Origin: Limibacter armeniacum
Lineage (GTDB): Bacteria > Bacteroidota > Bacteroidia > Cytophagales > Flammeovirgaceae
Assembly: GCF_036880985.1 (NCBI RefSeq)
Contig: NZ_JBAJNO010000009.1
Location: forward strand, 992,001-1,056,000
Length of the DNA stretch: 64,000 bases
Direction of reading: 5' to 3'
A model generated the notes under the pieces. The model saw only the letters and a program-made list of their open reading frames with translations, did no database searches and had not been told where the DNA came from. Below, one piece after another: positions 18,414 to 27,220 of the stretch. How positions within the stretch are numbered: position 1 is the first letter of the stretch; each line of letters starts with the position of its first letter. Made by a program: the position numbers and the translations under genes.

Positions 18414-18710
18414 ATTTAAAAACGAGAATTTTAATATAGCATAGATGACTATTCCACTCTAGTATGGATTTAGGTAATGGGATACTAAAAACCTTATCTC
18501 TGAGGTATTCAACCTATCAGGACTGTTGCCCTACAGAGGTAGATTTCAGCTTGTCAAATAATCTTGTTTTTTCGTTTCCAATCCGGATTTACCAAAACCA
18601 GTACCTAGAGAGTTAGAGATATTCAAACAGTTATATAAACTATAAAAAATCACTGGTTCTGTTACATGAAAAATCCTGTCCATCCTTTTGATCCTTAAGA
18701 TCAAGGTTCA

Positions 18711-18770
18711 GACAGGGTCGCTCTAGACAGGGTCGCTCTAGACAGAGTCGCTTCAGACAGGATCGCTTCA
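18711..18770. repeat. 15-bp tandem repeat, four units
   Basis: Four head-to-tail units: two of GACAGGGTCGCTCTA, then GACAGAGTCGCTTCA and GACAGGATCGCTTCA. It lies in the otherwise empty 18414-18858 gap between the adhesin and a small coiled-coil gene. There is no spacer structure, so it is not a CRISPR array. Confidence 0.85.
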
Positions 18771-18858
18771 AATCAAGAAAGGCTAAAACAAAAAAGCCGA
18801 ACCAACGTAATTGCCGGTCCGACTCTCTTATAGCTAATTGCTTGATTCCATATACAAA

Positions 18859-19107
18859 TTAATTCGCTGGTGTAGAATCATCTACAGCATCTTTCAGGTC
18901 ATTGATCAGTTCTGTTAGCTCCACAATTTCAATCTCGTCTTCCGCAATTTCCTTTCTGATCTTTTCCAGCTCTTTCTGAACAGTACGGTTGGTCACTGGA
19001 ATACTTTGCAAATCCTGTTCAATATCCTTATTGGAATTGATGCGGTCTTGAAGCAAGAGTAATCTGTCTTCAAAAGACCTGATCTTTTTTTGTCTATAAG
19101 TAGCCAT
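18859..19107 (-). CDS. Small coiled-coil hypothetical protein
   Basis: 82 residues, strongly charged and helical, with heptad-like spacing of Leu/Ile from about residue 15 to 75 (for example LEKIRKEIAEDEIEIVELTE). No signal peptide or membrane segment. It lies 158 bp beyond the start-distal end of the pepP gene on the same strand. The family is not recognised; a cytoplasmic oligomerising protein is the most that can be said. Confidence 0.6.
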   Translation of the reverse strand: MATYRQKKIRSFEDRLLLLQDRINSNKDIEQDLQSIPVTNRTVQKELEKIRKEIAEDEIEIVELTELINDLKDAVDDSTPAN

Positions 19108-19265
19108 TGGCTATGCGAATTAGGTTTATAATAATAACTAGTCTTGATGACCTTGATATAAAGTTACCAACTCCTAACTTGATCGCTACTTCACAATACC
19201 ATTTACCTTACATCTGACAGTTTTGCATAGAATTCCTAGATTGACATATTCACTTAATATTCCGC

Positions 19266-20558
19266 TTACTTGTTCATCAACGCTTCAATCTCATCTGCTT
19301 CAATTGGGATATTAGCCATCAGGTCAACAACTTTTCCCTCTTTCTGTACTACCACATCATTTTCCAGACGGATACCAATGCTTTCACCAGGAATATAAAT
19401 ACCAGGCTCTACTGTAAACACCATCCCTGCTTCCATCTTCATATACTTATTACCATAGTCATGAACATCCAGTCCTAGGTGGTGAGAAGTACCGTGCATA
19501 AAATACTTCTTGTAAGCTGGCCAAGCTGGGTTCTGGTTCTGAACATCAGTCTTGTCGATCAGTTTCAGGTCCAGCAATTCCTTGGTCATCAACTCCCCTA
19601 CTTCCTTATGGTACTCATCAATCGTATTACCAGGCACCAACATATCCATTGCTCCTTTCATCACTCGCAACACGGCATTGTACACAGCCTTCTGGCGGTC
19701 TGTAAAACGTCCGCTTACAGGAATGGTACGGGTCATATCTGCTGCATAGTTGGCATATTCAGCTCCCACATCCATCAGCAACAAGTCACCGTCCTTACAT
19801 TCCTTGTTGTTTTCTACATAGTGCAAAACACATGCATTGTAACCGGAAGCGATAATTGGCTCATAGGCAAAACCCTTTGAGCGGTTGTAAAGGAACTCAT
19901 GTACCAGTTCAGCTTCTACTTGATATTCCCAAACACCCGGCTTTACAAAGTCCAAAAGCCTTCTAAAGCCTTTCTCTGTAATGTCACAAGCCTGTTGAAG
20001 CAGGTCAATCTCAAACTGTGATTTTACAGCACGCAGGTGGTGCATAATCGGAGACAGACGCTCATACTTATGCAATGGAAACTGCTTCATGCAACGTTCC
20101 CTAAATCGGTCATCCCTTGTTTCTACAGTTGTATCGGCACGCAGGTGTTCATTGGTATTCAGGTAAATGTATTCTGCCTCAAACACTAATGCTGTAAATA
20201 CCCTGTCAAATTCTGACAGCCAGTAAACCGTCTGGATTCCTGAAATGTCCCTTGCCTGTTCTTTGGTCAGTTTGGCCCCTTCCCAAATCGCAATTTCTTC
20301 GTTGGTTTCCCTTACAAACAACACTTCCTTATGAGCTTTGTCTTTTGCATCTGGGTTGATCAACAGAATTGTTTCTTCCTGATCAATGCCACTCAAATAC
20401 AAAATATCCGAATGCTGCTTGAAAGGTCTGGTACCATCTGCATTAGTTGGCTGGATATCCGATGAATTGAATACAGCAATGCTATTTGGCTTCAGTTTCT
20501 TGATAAACCTTTCACGGTTTTCTACAAAAAGTCTCTGATCAATTTTGTCGTACCTCAT
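19266..20558 (-). CDS. pepP: Xaa-Pro aminopeptidase (aminopeptidase P, M24B)
   Basis: 430 residues. An N-terminal creatinase-like domain (about 1-170; FNSSDIQPTNADGTRPFKQH) precedes a pita-bread metallopeptidase domain. The five metal ligands are present: Asp in MDVGAEYANYAADMTR (two Asp, about 260-272), His in HGTSHHLGLDVHD (about 352), Glu in VEPGIY and Glu in RLENDVVV. It removes N-terminal residues ahead of proline in the cytoplasm, using two Mn/Zn ions. Full length, single gene. Confidence 0.95.
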   Translation of the reverse strand: MRYDKIDQRLFVENRERFIKKLKPNSIAVFNSSDIQPTNADGTRPFKQHSDILYLSGIDQEETILLINPDAKDKAHKEVLFVRETNEEIAIWEGAKLTKEQARDISGIQTVYWLSEFDRVFTALVFEAEYIYLNTNEHLRADTTVETRDDRFRERCMKQFPLHKYERLSPIMHHLRAVKSQFEIDLLQQACDITEKGFRRLLDFVKPGVWEYQVEAELVHEFLYNRSKGFAYEPIIASGYNACVLHYVENNKECKDGDLLLMDVGAEYANYAADMTRTIPVSGRFTDRQKAVYNAVLRVMKGAMDMLVPGNTIDEYHKEVGELMTKELLDLKLIDKTDVQNQNPAWPAYKKYFMHGTSHHLGLDVHDYGNKYMKMEAGMVFTVEPGIYIPGESIGIRLENDVVVQKEGKVVDLMANIPIEADEIEALMNK

Positions 20559-20871
20559 GTTTGTGTTGCTACTGTTTCAATGAATAGTTCTAAATGTTAT
20601 AACAGAAAATAATCTGCATCTTTCCTTGAAGCGATATTTTTAGTACTTGTAAAGGAATTTTTCACTTATAGCCTTGTTAAAAGCAATTTAAATGTAAATT
20701 TATTAATACAATCTATAAACCGGTAAGTAAACATATTTTCTTTCATCATTCAGAAGTTAACATTTTACATCTTTGAATATATTAGCAGGCACACTACCTT
20801 TTTTTTGGCTTGAAAACTGTTCTAATAACACCAACACATATAATAACCTTGACAAGGGAAAACACTATTAC
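20559..20871. other. Divergent promoter region between pepP and the subtilase gene
   Basis: 313 bp, AT-rich, without a supported ORF. A long in-frame extension of the subtilase ORF back to 20773 exists, but it lacks signal-peptide character. A CATCTTTG near 20770 partly matches the -7 consensus. Confidence 0.45.
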
Positions 20872-22386
20872 ATGAAAAATCTAGTATACCTTTTGGCAGG
20901 CTTACTGTTTATGGCAGCCAACCCTGCATTTAGTCAGACCAAGTATTGGATTTATTTTACAGACAAAAACACGGTTACCACTGATGAAATTGCCAAGACA
21001 TCTCCAAGCATGGAAAACTGGCGTGATCTGCCTATTGACCAAAACTACACCCAATCCCTGACCAAAATCGGTATTGATCCCATCTGCAAATCAAAATGGT
21101 TTAATGCTGTAACTGCTGTCCTTACCGAAGAAGAACTCAAAGAAGTCAAACACCTGCCTTTCGTAGAGAAAATTCAGGCAGTTGACGGTCGCATAAAACT
21201 TCAGCCCTTGGCTGCCGATTTCTTTCGTGAGATACAGTATGGAACGGCCCTAGAGCAGATGGATGCTTCCGCTTTTGAGCAGCACAACTTGAATGGCGAA
21301 GGTGTTACCATTGGTATTATTGATGCTGGTTTCTGGCAAGCCCCCGAAAATGATTACCTGATAGATATATTCGAGGAAGGTCGGGTGCTAGGTTACAAGG
21401 ACTGGGTAGACGATGCTGATCCTGATGCATTTTTCAATGATAAAATGACCTCTTCAGATGGTCATGGTACTACTGTCATGCGCATGATTGCTGGTAAAAA
21501 GCAAGGCAAGATGCGATATGGGTTGGCTGATAAAGCCAAGTTTTTCCTAGCAAGAACCGATCACGGTGACAAGGAATTCAGAGGAGAAGAAGACTATTGG
21601 ATAGAAGCACTGGAATGGATGGACAGCCTTGGTGTCAGGCTGGTCAATACGTCATTGGGTTATGCACTTGGGTTCGATGACCCAAATGAGAATTACAAGC
21701 CTAAGCAAATGGATGGCAAGACTACCATGATCACCCAAGCGGCTGATATTGCAGCCAAGGAAAAAGGAATGCTCATCGTTGTTTCTGCTGGAAATGAGGG
21801 TAATGACCCACGCTGGGAAGTACTTTCAGCCCCTGCGGATGCCCAACATGTATTGTCAGTAGGTGCTACAAATGAAATGGGACTTAAAGCCGGTTACAGC
21901 AGTACAGGACCTTCTTTCTTACCTTATATCAAACCAAATGTCTCTTGTTTCTCACTTTTCGGCACTTCCTTTTCAGCGCCAGTTATCACAGGGTTTGCTG
22001 CCTGCCTGATGCAATACAAGCCTGAAGCAGATGCTGCCGAAATATTCAGGGTAATCGAAGAATCATCACAGCTCTACCCTTACGGCAACAACTATGTCGG
22101 TTATGGTGTACCGCAAGCGAGCAGGGCTTTATCACTTTTGGATGGTGAAGAAGCAAACAATCACAATGAAATCAAGGTTTCAAAGGGAAGTGAATCTGTA
22201 ACGATACAAACGGGCAATATGGAAGACGTGTCAGCAGTCTTATTCCACAAGAAGTCATCTTCCAACGTCTTCAGGCAAGAAACCTTAAGAACACACGATG
22301 GGAAAATGAAAGTCAACAAACCAAGAAAAGCACAACGGACGACTGTCTATATAGCAGGAAAGGTGACTGAAATAATTTGGAATTAA
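20872..22386 (+). CDS. Secreted S8 family serine peptidase (subtilase)
   Basis: 504 residues from ATG 20872, chosen because it yields a clean signal peptide (MKNLVYLLAGLLFMAANPAF, then SQ); ACAAGGG lies upstream. The propeptide region is about 22-125 (TDKNTVTTDEI ... FVEKIQAVDG). The catalytic triad is visible: Asp151 in GIIDAGFW, His198 in SSDGHGTT and Ser367 in FGTSFSAP, with oxyanion Asn309 in SAGNEG. The 95-residue C-terminal tail is beta-rich and does not look like a standard T9SS sorting domain, so the export route beyond the periplasm is uncertain. The lipoprotein gene at 22459 follows after 72 bp. Confidence 0.93.
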   Translation: MKNLVYLLAGLLFMAANPAFSQTKYWIYFTDKNTVTTDEIAKTSPSMENWRDLPIDQNYTQSLTKIGIDPICKSKWFNAVTAVLTEEELKEVKHLPFVEKIQAVDGRIKLQPLAADFFREIQYGTALEQMDASAFEQHNLNGEGVTIGIIDAGFWQAPENDYLIDIFEEGRVLGYKDWVDDADPDAFFNDKMTSSDGHGTTVMRMIAGKKQGKMRYGLADKAKFFLARTDHGDKEFRGEEDYWIEALEWMDSLGVRLVNTSLGYALGFDDPNENYKPKQMDGKTTMITQAADIAAKEKGMLIVVSAGNEGNDPRWEVLSAPADAQHVLSVGATNEMGLKAGYSSTGPSFLPYIKPNVSCFSLFGTSFSAPVITGFAACLMQYKPEADAAEIFRVIEESSQLYPYGNNYVGYGVPQASRALSLLDGEEANNHNEIKVSKGSESVTIQTGNMEDVSAVLFHKKSSSNVFRQETLRTHDGKMKVNKPRKAQRTTVYIAGKVTEIIWN

Positions 22387-22458
22387 GCTGCTTTTGCTCC
22401 TCGCATTTTCAACGGATTTCAAGACATTTGCCCCTTGAACATTCAACAACGAAGATAT

Positions 22459-23016
22459 ATGAAGCATCTGCATTTTTATTTTTTGGTATTTATCGCAGCT
22501 ATAGCTGGAGGCTGTACCAATCCTGAAAGCACTACTTATCAGGAAACCAACTACTTTGACATTGTAAAGCTGGTACAGTCACAGATCGATTACCTTGAAA
22601 GCAACAAAGCGACGGTCAATAAGGAAGTTTGGCTGGATGGCCAACATGAGACTACTCAGGTTAAGCAAGTTGACTGGCAGAAAGAATTAACCCTTTTTGT
22701 GGAAACCGACCTGAACAAGCCGGTACTAAGAGGAAGTTATCAGGTAGAAAAGTCATCAAATAAAACTACTTATTCCGCTATTGAAAAGAATCTTGAAATT
22801 CAACAAGTTGATGTTATCAGAGATGGTGACCAACTGAAAGAGGTAAGGATAAAGCTTTTGGAAGACAATATGCTCTTTACCTTCGAGAAGAACCTTGTTA
22901 TGACATTTGACCAAGCGTCACACTTAAACTCTTATAAAGTAGAAGGTCTTAAAAAAGTGATATTTCTATCTCCAAGTAATTTCACAATTGAAGGCTCGAT
23001 TGCACAAATTCCCTAA
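22459..23016 (+). CDS. Hypothetical lipoprotein
   Basis: 185 residues from ATG 22459, the start that leaves a proper lipoprotein signal (MKHLHFYFLVFIAAIAGGC, lipobox IAGGC). The mature part is beta-rich and charged, without a recognised motif, and looks like a small lipocalin-like or sandwich fold (inference only). It lies 72 bp after the subtilase and is closed by a strong terminator, so the two may form an operon. Confidence 0.72.
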   Translation: MKHLHFYFLVFIAAIAGGCTNPESTTYQETNYFDIVKLVQSQIDYLESNKATVNKEVWLDGQHETTQVKQVDWQKELTLFVETDLNKPVLRGSYQVEKSSNKTTYSAIEKNLEIQQVDVIRDGDQLKEVRIKLLEDNMLFTFEKNLVMTFDQASHLNSYKVEGLKKVIFLSPSNFTIEGSIAQIP

Positions 23017-23130
23017 CTGATATCATTTTTTTTTGATGACTTTGGTAGGGTAAAGTGTTAGGAACTTGTATAAAGAGTAAAACATTGAATCTTAAACGAT
23101 TCTGTAAAAGATAGTTATTTGTGGAGAATA

Positions 23131-23160
23131 AAAAGCAGGTCTTTTAGACCTGCTTTTTTT
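23131..23160 (+). terminator. Rho-independent terminator
   Basis: AAAAGCAGGTCT / AGACCTGCTTTT stem with a 3-nt loop and T run, 115 bp after the lipoprotein stop. Confidence 0.9.
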
Positions 23161-23208
23161 GTTTGAACTTTTTTGTGTTTTAATGGCTGTCGGAAGAGAT
23201 GCTAATGG

Positions 23209-23280
23209 TTACATATAGATAGTAACCAATACTACTTTTACAATTAACAGCGCCAGCAGGACATACATTCTATTTTTCAT
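23209..23280 (-). CDS. Possible 23-residue membrane peptide
   Basis: ATG at 23280 preceded on the minus strand by AGAAAGG, a purine-rich potential ribosome-binding site. It encodes a short peptide with two Lys/Arg residues and then one continuous hydrophobic helix (YVLLALLIVKVVLVTIYM), stop at 23209. It resembles single-pass small proteins but is too short for confidence without homologues. It sits alone in the gap between the lipoprotein and nitroreductase genes. Confidence 0.3.
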   Translation of the reverse strand: MKNRMYVLLALLIVKVVLVTIYM

Positions 23281-23519
23281 GGCCTTTCTGTTTAAAGTTG
23301 ATAATTGATTGGGGTAACACTAGTAACAGGAGCCCACTTTCCTCACACTTTATAGCGGGTTGTTATCCAATATCTAAAATACGTACAGATCAGAATAACG
23401 GTATTAGCTGAATGTGAATTCTCAACGAAGCTTTGATGAACGAGATTTTTTTTCGGGCATGTTCAAACACTTTTAATCAATGAGTGTTATTGTTTACATG
23501 TAAAGTATTAGGATTTTTA

Positions 23520-23527
23520 TACATTTG
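23520..23527 (+). promoter_or_regulatory. Bacteroidota -7 element upstream of the nitroreductase gene
   Basis: TACATTTG, a full match to TAnnTTTG, about 80 bp before the start codon. A TTTA that could act as the -33 box lies 23 bp upstream. Confidence 0.5.
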
Positions 23528-23606
23528 CATACCAAACACAACATCACTACCCTTTAGGCTTCCGTGATGGAGTATTTTTGAAGACCACACAACAAGACAA
23601 ACTGAC

Positions 23607-24233
23607 ATGAACGTAATTGAAAAACTTAACTGGAGATACGCTACAAAGAAATTCAGCACTGAAAAGCTTCCACAAGATAAAGTAGATACAATCCTTGAAG
23701 CTGCAACACTGACAGCCTCATCTTACGGCCTACAGCCTTGGAGCATCGTAGTTGTAAACGATCCTGCGGTACGTGAACAACTGGTGGAGCACTCATGGGG
23801 ACAAATGCAAGTCAAAGATGCTTCTCACCTACTGGTAATTGCTCGTCAGTCAGATATGACGCCTGCACACGTTGAAGCTTATATTGACAATATTGTAAAT
23901 ACAAGAAACATTCCTGCTGATGCAGTAGCAGGTTTCAAGGACACAATGCTAGGTACTGTCAACAGCCTGTCAGCTGAGGACAAAGCACTATGGATGTCTA
24001 AGCAAGCTTATATCGTATTGGGTAACTTACTGACTGTTTGTGCTACGCTTGACGTAGATGCTTGCCCAATGGAAGGCTTCATTCCTGAAAAATATGATGA
24101 GATTTTGGGACTGAAAGAAAAAGGTCTGGCTTCTGTATTGGTACTGCCTATCGGCATCCGTGCTGAAGATGACAGCTTCCAGCATATGAAGAAGGTTAGA
24201 AAATCTTTGGAAGACACAATCGTAACGATCTAA
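23607..24233 (+). CDS. NAD(P)H-dependent oxidoreductase, nitroreductase family
   Basis: 208 residues with the NfsB-like pattern: N-terminal RYATKKFS, the FMN-binding region TASSYGLQPWSIVVV (about 37-51), and the C-terminal CPMEGFIPEKYDEILGLKEK then VLVLPIGIR typical of DrgA/NfsB-type enzymes. It probably reduces nitroaromatics, quinones or related acceptors with FMN in the cytoplasm. Single gene with its own -7 box and terminator. Confidence 0.9.
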   Translation: MNVIEKLNWRYATKKFSTEKLPQDKVDTILEAATLTASSYGLQPWSIVVVNDPAVREQLVEHSWGQMQVKDASHLLVIARQSDMTPAHVEAYIDNIVNTRNIPADAVAGFKDTMLGTVNSLSAEDKALWMSKQAYIVLGNLLTVCATLDVDACPMEGFIPEKYDEILGLKEKGLASVLVLPIGIRAEDDSFQHMKKVRKSLEDTIVTI

Positions 24234-24264
24234 GAACTATACTTAGTTAAGTTAGCAGATATTG

Positions 24265-24303
24265 AAAAAGCCCTCAACAGCATTTGTTGAGGGCTTTGTT
24301 TTT
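24265..24303 (+). terminator. Rho-independent terminator after the nitroreductase gene
   Basis: AAAAAGCCCTCAAC / GTTGAGGGCTTTG stem followed by TTTTT, between convergent genes; it may also stop the EI24 transcript. Confidence 0.88.
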
Positions 24304-24312
24304 ATCTTCAGT

Positions 24313-25095
24313 CTAGTTTGAGGAGTCCTCCCTATTGAGCTTGTCATAACCCATCGCAGCAGTGATAACAGAAATAACAGGCGCTGTAAAAGTACCTAGT
24401 ATCGGAATGGCAAACAGTAACATAAAGCCCGCTCCATTTCCCAATACATATCCGAAGTGACGTCCTGCTTCTTTCTTTCGTTCCTCAAAATCCACTTCCA
24501 ACGTTTCATTCACCAAATCAAGACTTGATGCTCCCAAGAAATAACTTGAGACAACAAACATCAGCGGGCCTGCCACAATTGTCAGCAAAGGCACCCATCC
24601 TACTACAAACAAAACACCTAGCAGCAGCAACTCCTTAAACACATTGGGCAATGCGATCTTCCAAAATCCCTTCAGGCTATTCCCTACACTAATGGACGGC
24701 TTGATTTCCCTTCCCGTTTTAACGGAAAGTACCTTCTCTACCACTTTTCCTAACATCGGTGCGAGTACCGCCTGAAATACTGACTTATACAGCAATAAGG
24801 TCACAAACACCAACGGCAACATGATAAGCAAGTAAGTCACCCAATACAGAATGGTATTCAGCAATTCATTCTCAAAATGTACTGCATCAATCTCTCCAAC
24901 CATACCATGTAATGCGTTCCCTGCTACAACAGCCCCTACCAGAATAATTGAAAAAGTCAGGAATGCCATCAAGGCTGCTTTAAGAATATATCCTGAAAGC
25001 TGATTTTTTCCGATGAACCCTAAAACCGTCAAATATTGCTTCACAGCGATAAAAAACTCCCTAAAAACCCTTCCTAAGGCCGATATTTGTGTCAT
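24313..25095 (-). CDS. EI24 domain-containing membrane protein
   Basis: 260 residues with four or more hydrophobic segments (around 35-60, 85-110, 150-185 and 220-240) and the EI24/CysZ-type start (SALGREFFI-like segment and FIGKNQLSGYILKAALMAFL). CysZ-like members take part in sulfate uptake, but Bacteroidota EI24 proteins have no assigned substrate. The ATG at 25095 fits the family length. No cysteine-biosynthesis genes lie nearby, so a sulfate role is not supported here. Confidence 0.75.
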   Translation of the reverse strand: MTQISALGRVFREFFIAVKQYLTVLGFIGKNQLSGYILKAALMAFLTFSIILVGAVVAGNALHGMVGEIDAVHFENELLNTILYWVTYLLIMLPLVFVTLLLYKSVFQAVLAPMLGKVVEKVLSVKTGREIKPSISVGNSLKGFWKIALPNVFKELLLLGVLFVVGWVPLLTIVAGPLMFVVSSYFLGASSLDLVNETLEVDFEERKKEAGRHFGYVLGNGAGFMLLFAIPILGTFTAPVISVITAAMGYDKLNREDSSN

Positions 25096-25242
25096 AATTT
25101 CAATATCAAATATTATTAAAAAATGATAATAAGATTAAAAATAACATTTCTAAGAAAAAATATAGTAGGGTAAAGATAATGTTAACTGTATAAGTTAGTG
25201 AAAGCAGCAATGAGAAATAGTTTTTGGGTTATTAAAGAATAG

Positions 25243-25280
25243 AAACCTTACTGACTTTGTCGGTAAGGTTTTTTGTTTTT
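25243..25280 (+). terminator. Plus-oriented terminator without an upstream plus-strand gene
   Basis: AACCTTAC / GTAAGGTT stem followed by TTTTGTTTTT. The gene to the left (EI24) starts at 25095 and is on the minus strand, so no known plus transcript ends here. Confidence 0.6.
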
Positions 25281-25303
25281 AGTCACTATTGCCCTTAAAT
25301 GAC

Positions 25304-25342
25304 AAATCCCTCAAGGAACTCGGATTCCTTGAGGGATTTTTT
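25304..25342. terminator. Second terminator hairpin near the phosphatase 3' end
   Basis: AAATCCCTCAAGGAA / TTCCTTGAGGGATTT stem with a T run on the plus strand; on the minus strand it lies 23 bp after the phosphatase stop and could terminate that gene. Confidence 0.7.
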
Positions 25343-25364
25343 ATGAATGCCATCCAAAAGCTTA

Positions 25365-26123
25365 TCAATCAATACAAGGCTGCTTATAGAGTTTCCATCC
25401 GTCTATTTCCAGACAAAGCAGGTTGCCGAAATAAATCTTTTTACCTGCCAGCGTACAACCATTATCCAATGGAATCACCTTTCGCTGTAAGGCTACAGCC
25501 TCCTCAATATGGCCCATGTAGGTTGGTGTATGGCCTACCAGCACGTGTTTCGATTTTAAGGCGTCCAGCGTCAAATATCTTTTATTTTCAAGGTTACGTA
25601 CCGTCGTCATAGACTCGAAGTCTCTGAGCGGCGTGGAGGCATTCAAGTTAAAGCCTGCATGTACCAAAAAGAAATCGTCCAGTTCTATATAGTAAGGCAT
25701 GCTATAGAAAAACTTCAGGTAACGCCTCTTCAGCTTTTTGTCTTTATCCAGCAGTTTGAATAAATGACTGTACCGAAATGAAAGGCTACCATTCATCTGG
25801 ATGATATCATTTATCAGTGCTTCCTCATGATTACCCCGTACACAATACACCTGAAAGCCTTTTTCTCTCAACTTCACAACATGCTTGACCACTCCTTTGC
25901 TTCTGGGACCTTTATTGATCAGGTCTCCCAACAGAAACAGTTGATCGTTATGATTGAGATCGATTCTTTTCAGAAGTTGCTTGAACGACTTAGAGCAACC
26001 GTGTATATCTCCAACCACAAAACGCCGTCCCTCTTCGGGTTTTGGAACCCAAATAGCTGGCTTGTAATTGAATTTGGTTATCTGCTCCAAGCGCTTTCTT
26101 CCCATTTTCCTAAACCAATTCAT
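25365..26123 (-). CDS. Metallophosphoesterase of the PPP Ser/Thr phosphatase family
   Basis: 252 residues with the three PPP signatures in order: GDIHG (38-42), GDLINKGPRS (66-75) and RGNHE (96-100), followed by a metal-ligand His in LVHAGFN and VGHTPT. The family includes lambda-type protein phosphatases and diadenosine tetraphosphatases; the NKGPRS variant is closer to the latter, but the substrate cannot be settled from sequence. Cytoplasmic, with two divalent metals expected. Confidence 0.88.
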   Translation of the reverse strand: MNWFRKMGRKRLEQITKFNYKPAIWVPKPEEGRRFVVGDIHGCSKSFKQLLKRIDLNHNDQLFLLGDLINKGPRSKGVVKHVVKLREKGFQVYCVRGNHEEALINDIIQMNGSLSFRYSHLFKLLDKDKKLKRRYLKFFYSMPYYIELDDFFLVHAGFNLNASTPLRDFESMTTVRNLENKRYLTLDALKSKHVLVGHTPTYMGHIEEAVALQRKVIPLDNGCTLAGKKIYFGNLLCLEIDGWKLYKQPCID

Positions 26124-26372
26124 ATGACGTTACTTTTTTGCTCGATCTAAGTCTTAAAAGAAGGTCTGTGATCAACTTCTTCAACATTAGTTTCCTGATT
26201 GAAACAAGATCTTCTTACTGAGTTTCAGCTTTGTTACAATTCGTAACTTATTTAATAGATCTTTTTCAATATTTTATTATTGCGAAATTAATTCTAGGTA
26301 AACAATCTCCTAATAGATATATAATTTTTTTGATATTTTTTTCAATTATATCAATGTTGGCACGGTAACAAC

Positions 26373-26411
26373 AAAAAAATCCCTGCAACCATTCGGCTAC
26401 AGGGATTTATT
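26373..26411 (-). terminator. Terminator of the sdhCAB operon
   Basis: On the minus strand, AAATCCCTGTAG / TTGCAGGGATTT is followed by a T run; it begins 25 bp after the sdhB stop. Confidence 0.88.
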
Positions 26412-26435
26412 AAGGATTCCGTTATTAACGGAAAA

Positions 26436-27203
26436 TTAAGCTTCTGACCCTGAGAAGGCTGCTCTTCTGAATTCTCTGTTCAGTCTTGCAATGTGCGTGA
26501 TCGAAATTTCCTTCGGACATTCCGCCTCACAAGCACCAGTGTTGGTACATGCACCGAAGCCTTCTTCGTCGTGTTGCTCGATCATTGCCAAAGCACGTCT
26601 CTTACGCTCAGCCTCACCTTGTGGAAGCAGTGCCAATTGAGATACTTTCGCTGAAGTGAACAGCATTGCTGATGCGTTCTTACAAGCAGCCACACAAGCA
26701 CCACAACCGATACACTGAGCTGCATCCATTGCCTCATCTGCGATCGGCTTAGCAATTGCAATCTCGTTGGCATCTGGCACACCACCTGTATTCACTGATA
26801 CGTAACCACCTGCCTGCATGATGCGGTCAAATGAAGAACGGTCAACAGCCACGTCCTTGATCACAGGGAAAGCTGCTGCTCTCCAAGGCTCAATTACGAT
26901 GATGTCACCATCCTTGAACGAACGCATATGCAACTGACATGTCGTAATCGCATCTTTAGGTCCGTGAGGCTTGCCGTTGATATACAGCGAGCACATACCA
27001 CAGATACCTTCACGGCAATCGTGGTCAAAATGTACAGGATCCTTACCTGATTCGAGCAATTGCTCGTTCAGTACGTCCAACATTTCCAAGAAAGACATGT
27101 GCTCAGAAATGCCTTCTACTTTATATTCCTCGAATTTACCCTTTGCGTTGTTGCTAGCCTGACGCCAGATCTTCAGGGTAAGGTTCATCAATTTTTCAGA
27201 CAT
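26436..27203 (-). CDS. sdhB: Succinate dehydrogenase / fumarate reductase iron-sulfur subunit
   Basis: 255 residues with all three Fe-S centre motifs: CREGICGMC plus a downstream Cys for [2Fe-2S], [11 protein letters not shown] for [4Fe-4S], and [12 protein letters not shown] for the [3Fe-4S]/[4Fe-4S] pair. It passes electrons from SdhA flavin to the quinone site in the membrane anchor. It is the last gene of sdhC-sdhA-sdhB, 17 bp after sdhA, with a terminator following. Confidence 0.96.
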   Translation of the reverse strand: MSEKLMNLTLKIWRQASNNAKGKFEEYKVEGISEHMSFLEMLDVLNEQLLESGKDPVHFDHDCREGICGMCSLYINGKPHGPKDAITTCQLHMRSFKDGDIIVIEPWRAAAFPVIKDVAVDRSSFDRIMQAGGYVSVNTGGVPDANEIAIAKPIADEAMDAAQCIGCGACVAACKNASAMLFTSAKVSQLALLPQGEAERKRRALAMIEQHDEEGFGACTNTGACEAECPKEISITHIARLNREFRRAAFSGSEA

Positions 27204-27220
27204 AATTCCTCCTTCCTAGA

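Noticed and set aside
18711-18770. Short repeats considered as a CRISPR array
   Set aside because: The units are contiguous 15-mers without spacers and there are no cas genes in the window.
25289-25612. Plus-strand frame of 107 codons
   Set aside because: It overlaps the well-supported phosphatase gene in antisense and has no protein-like features of its own.
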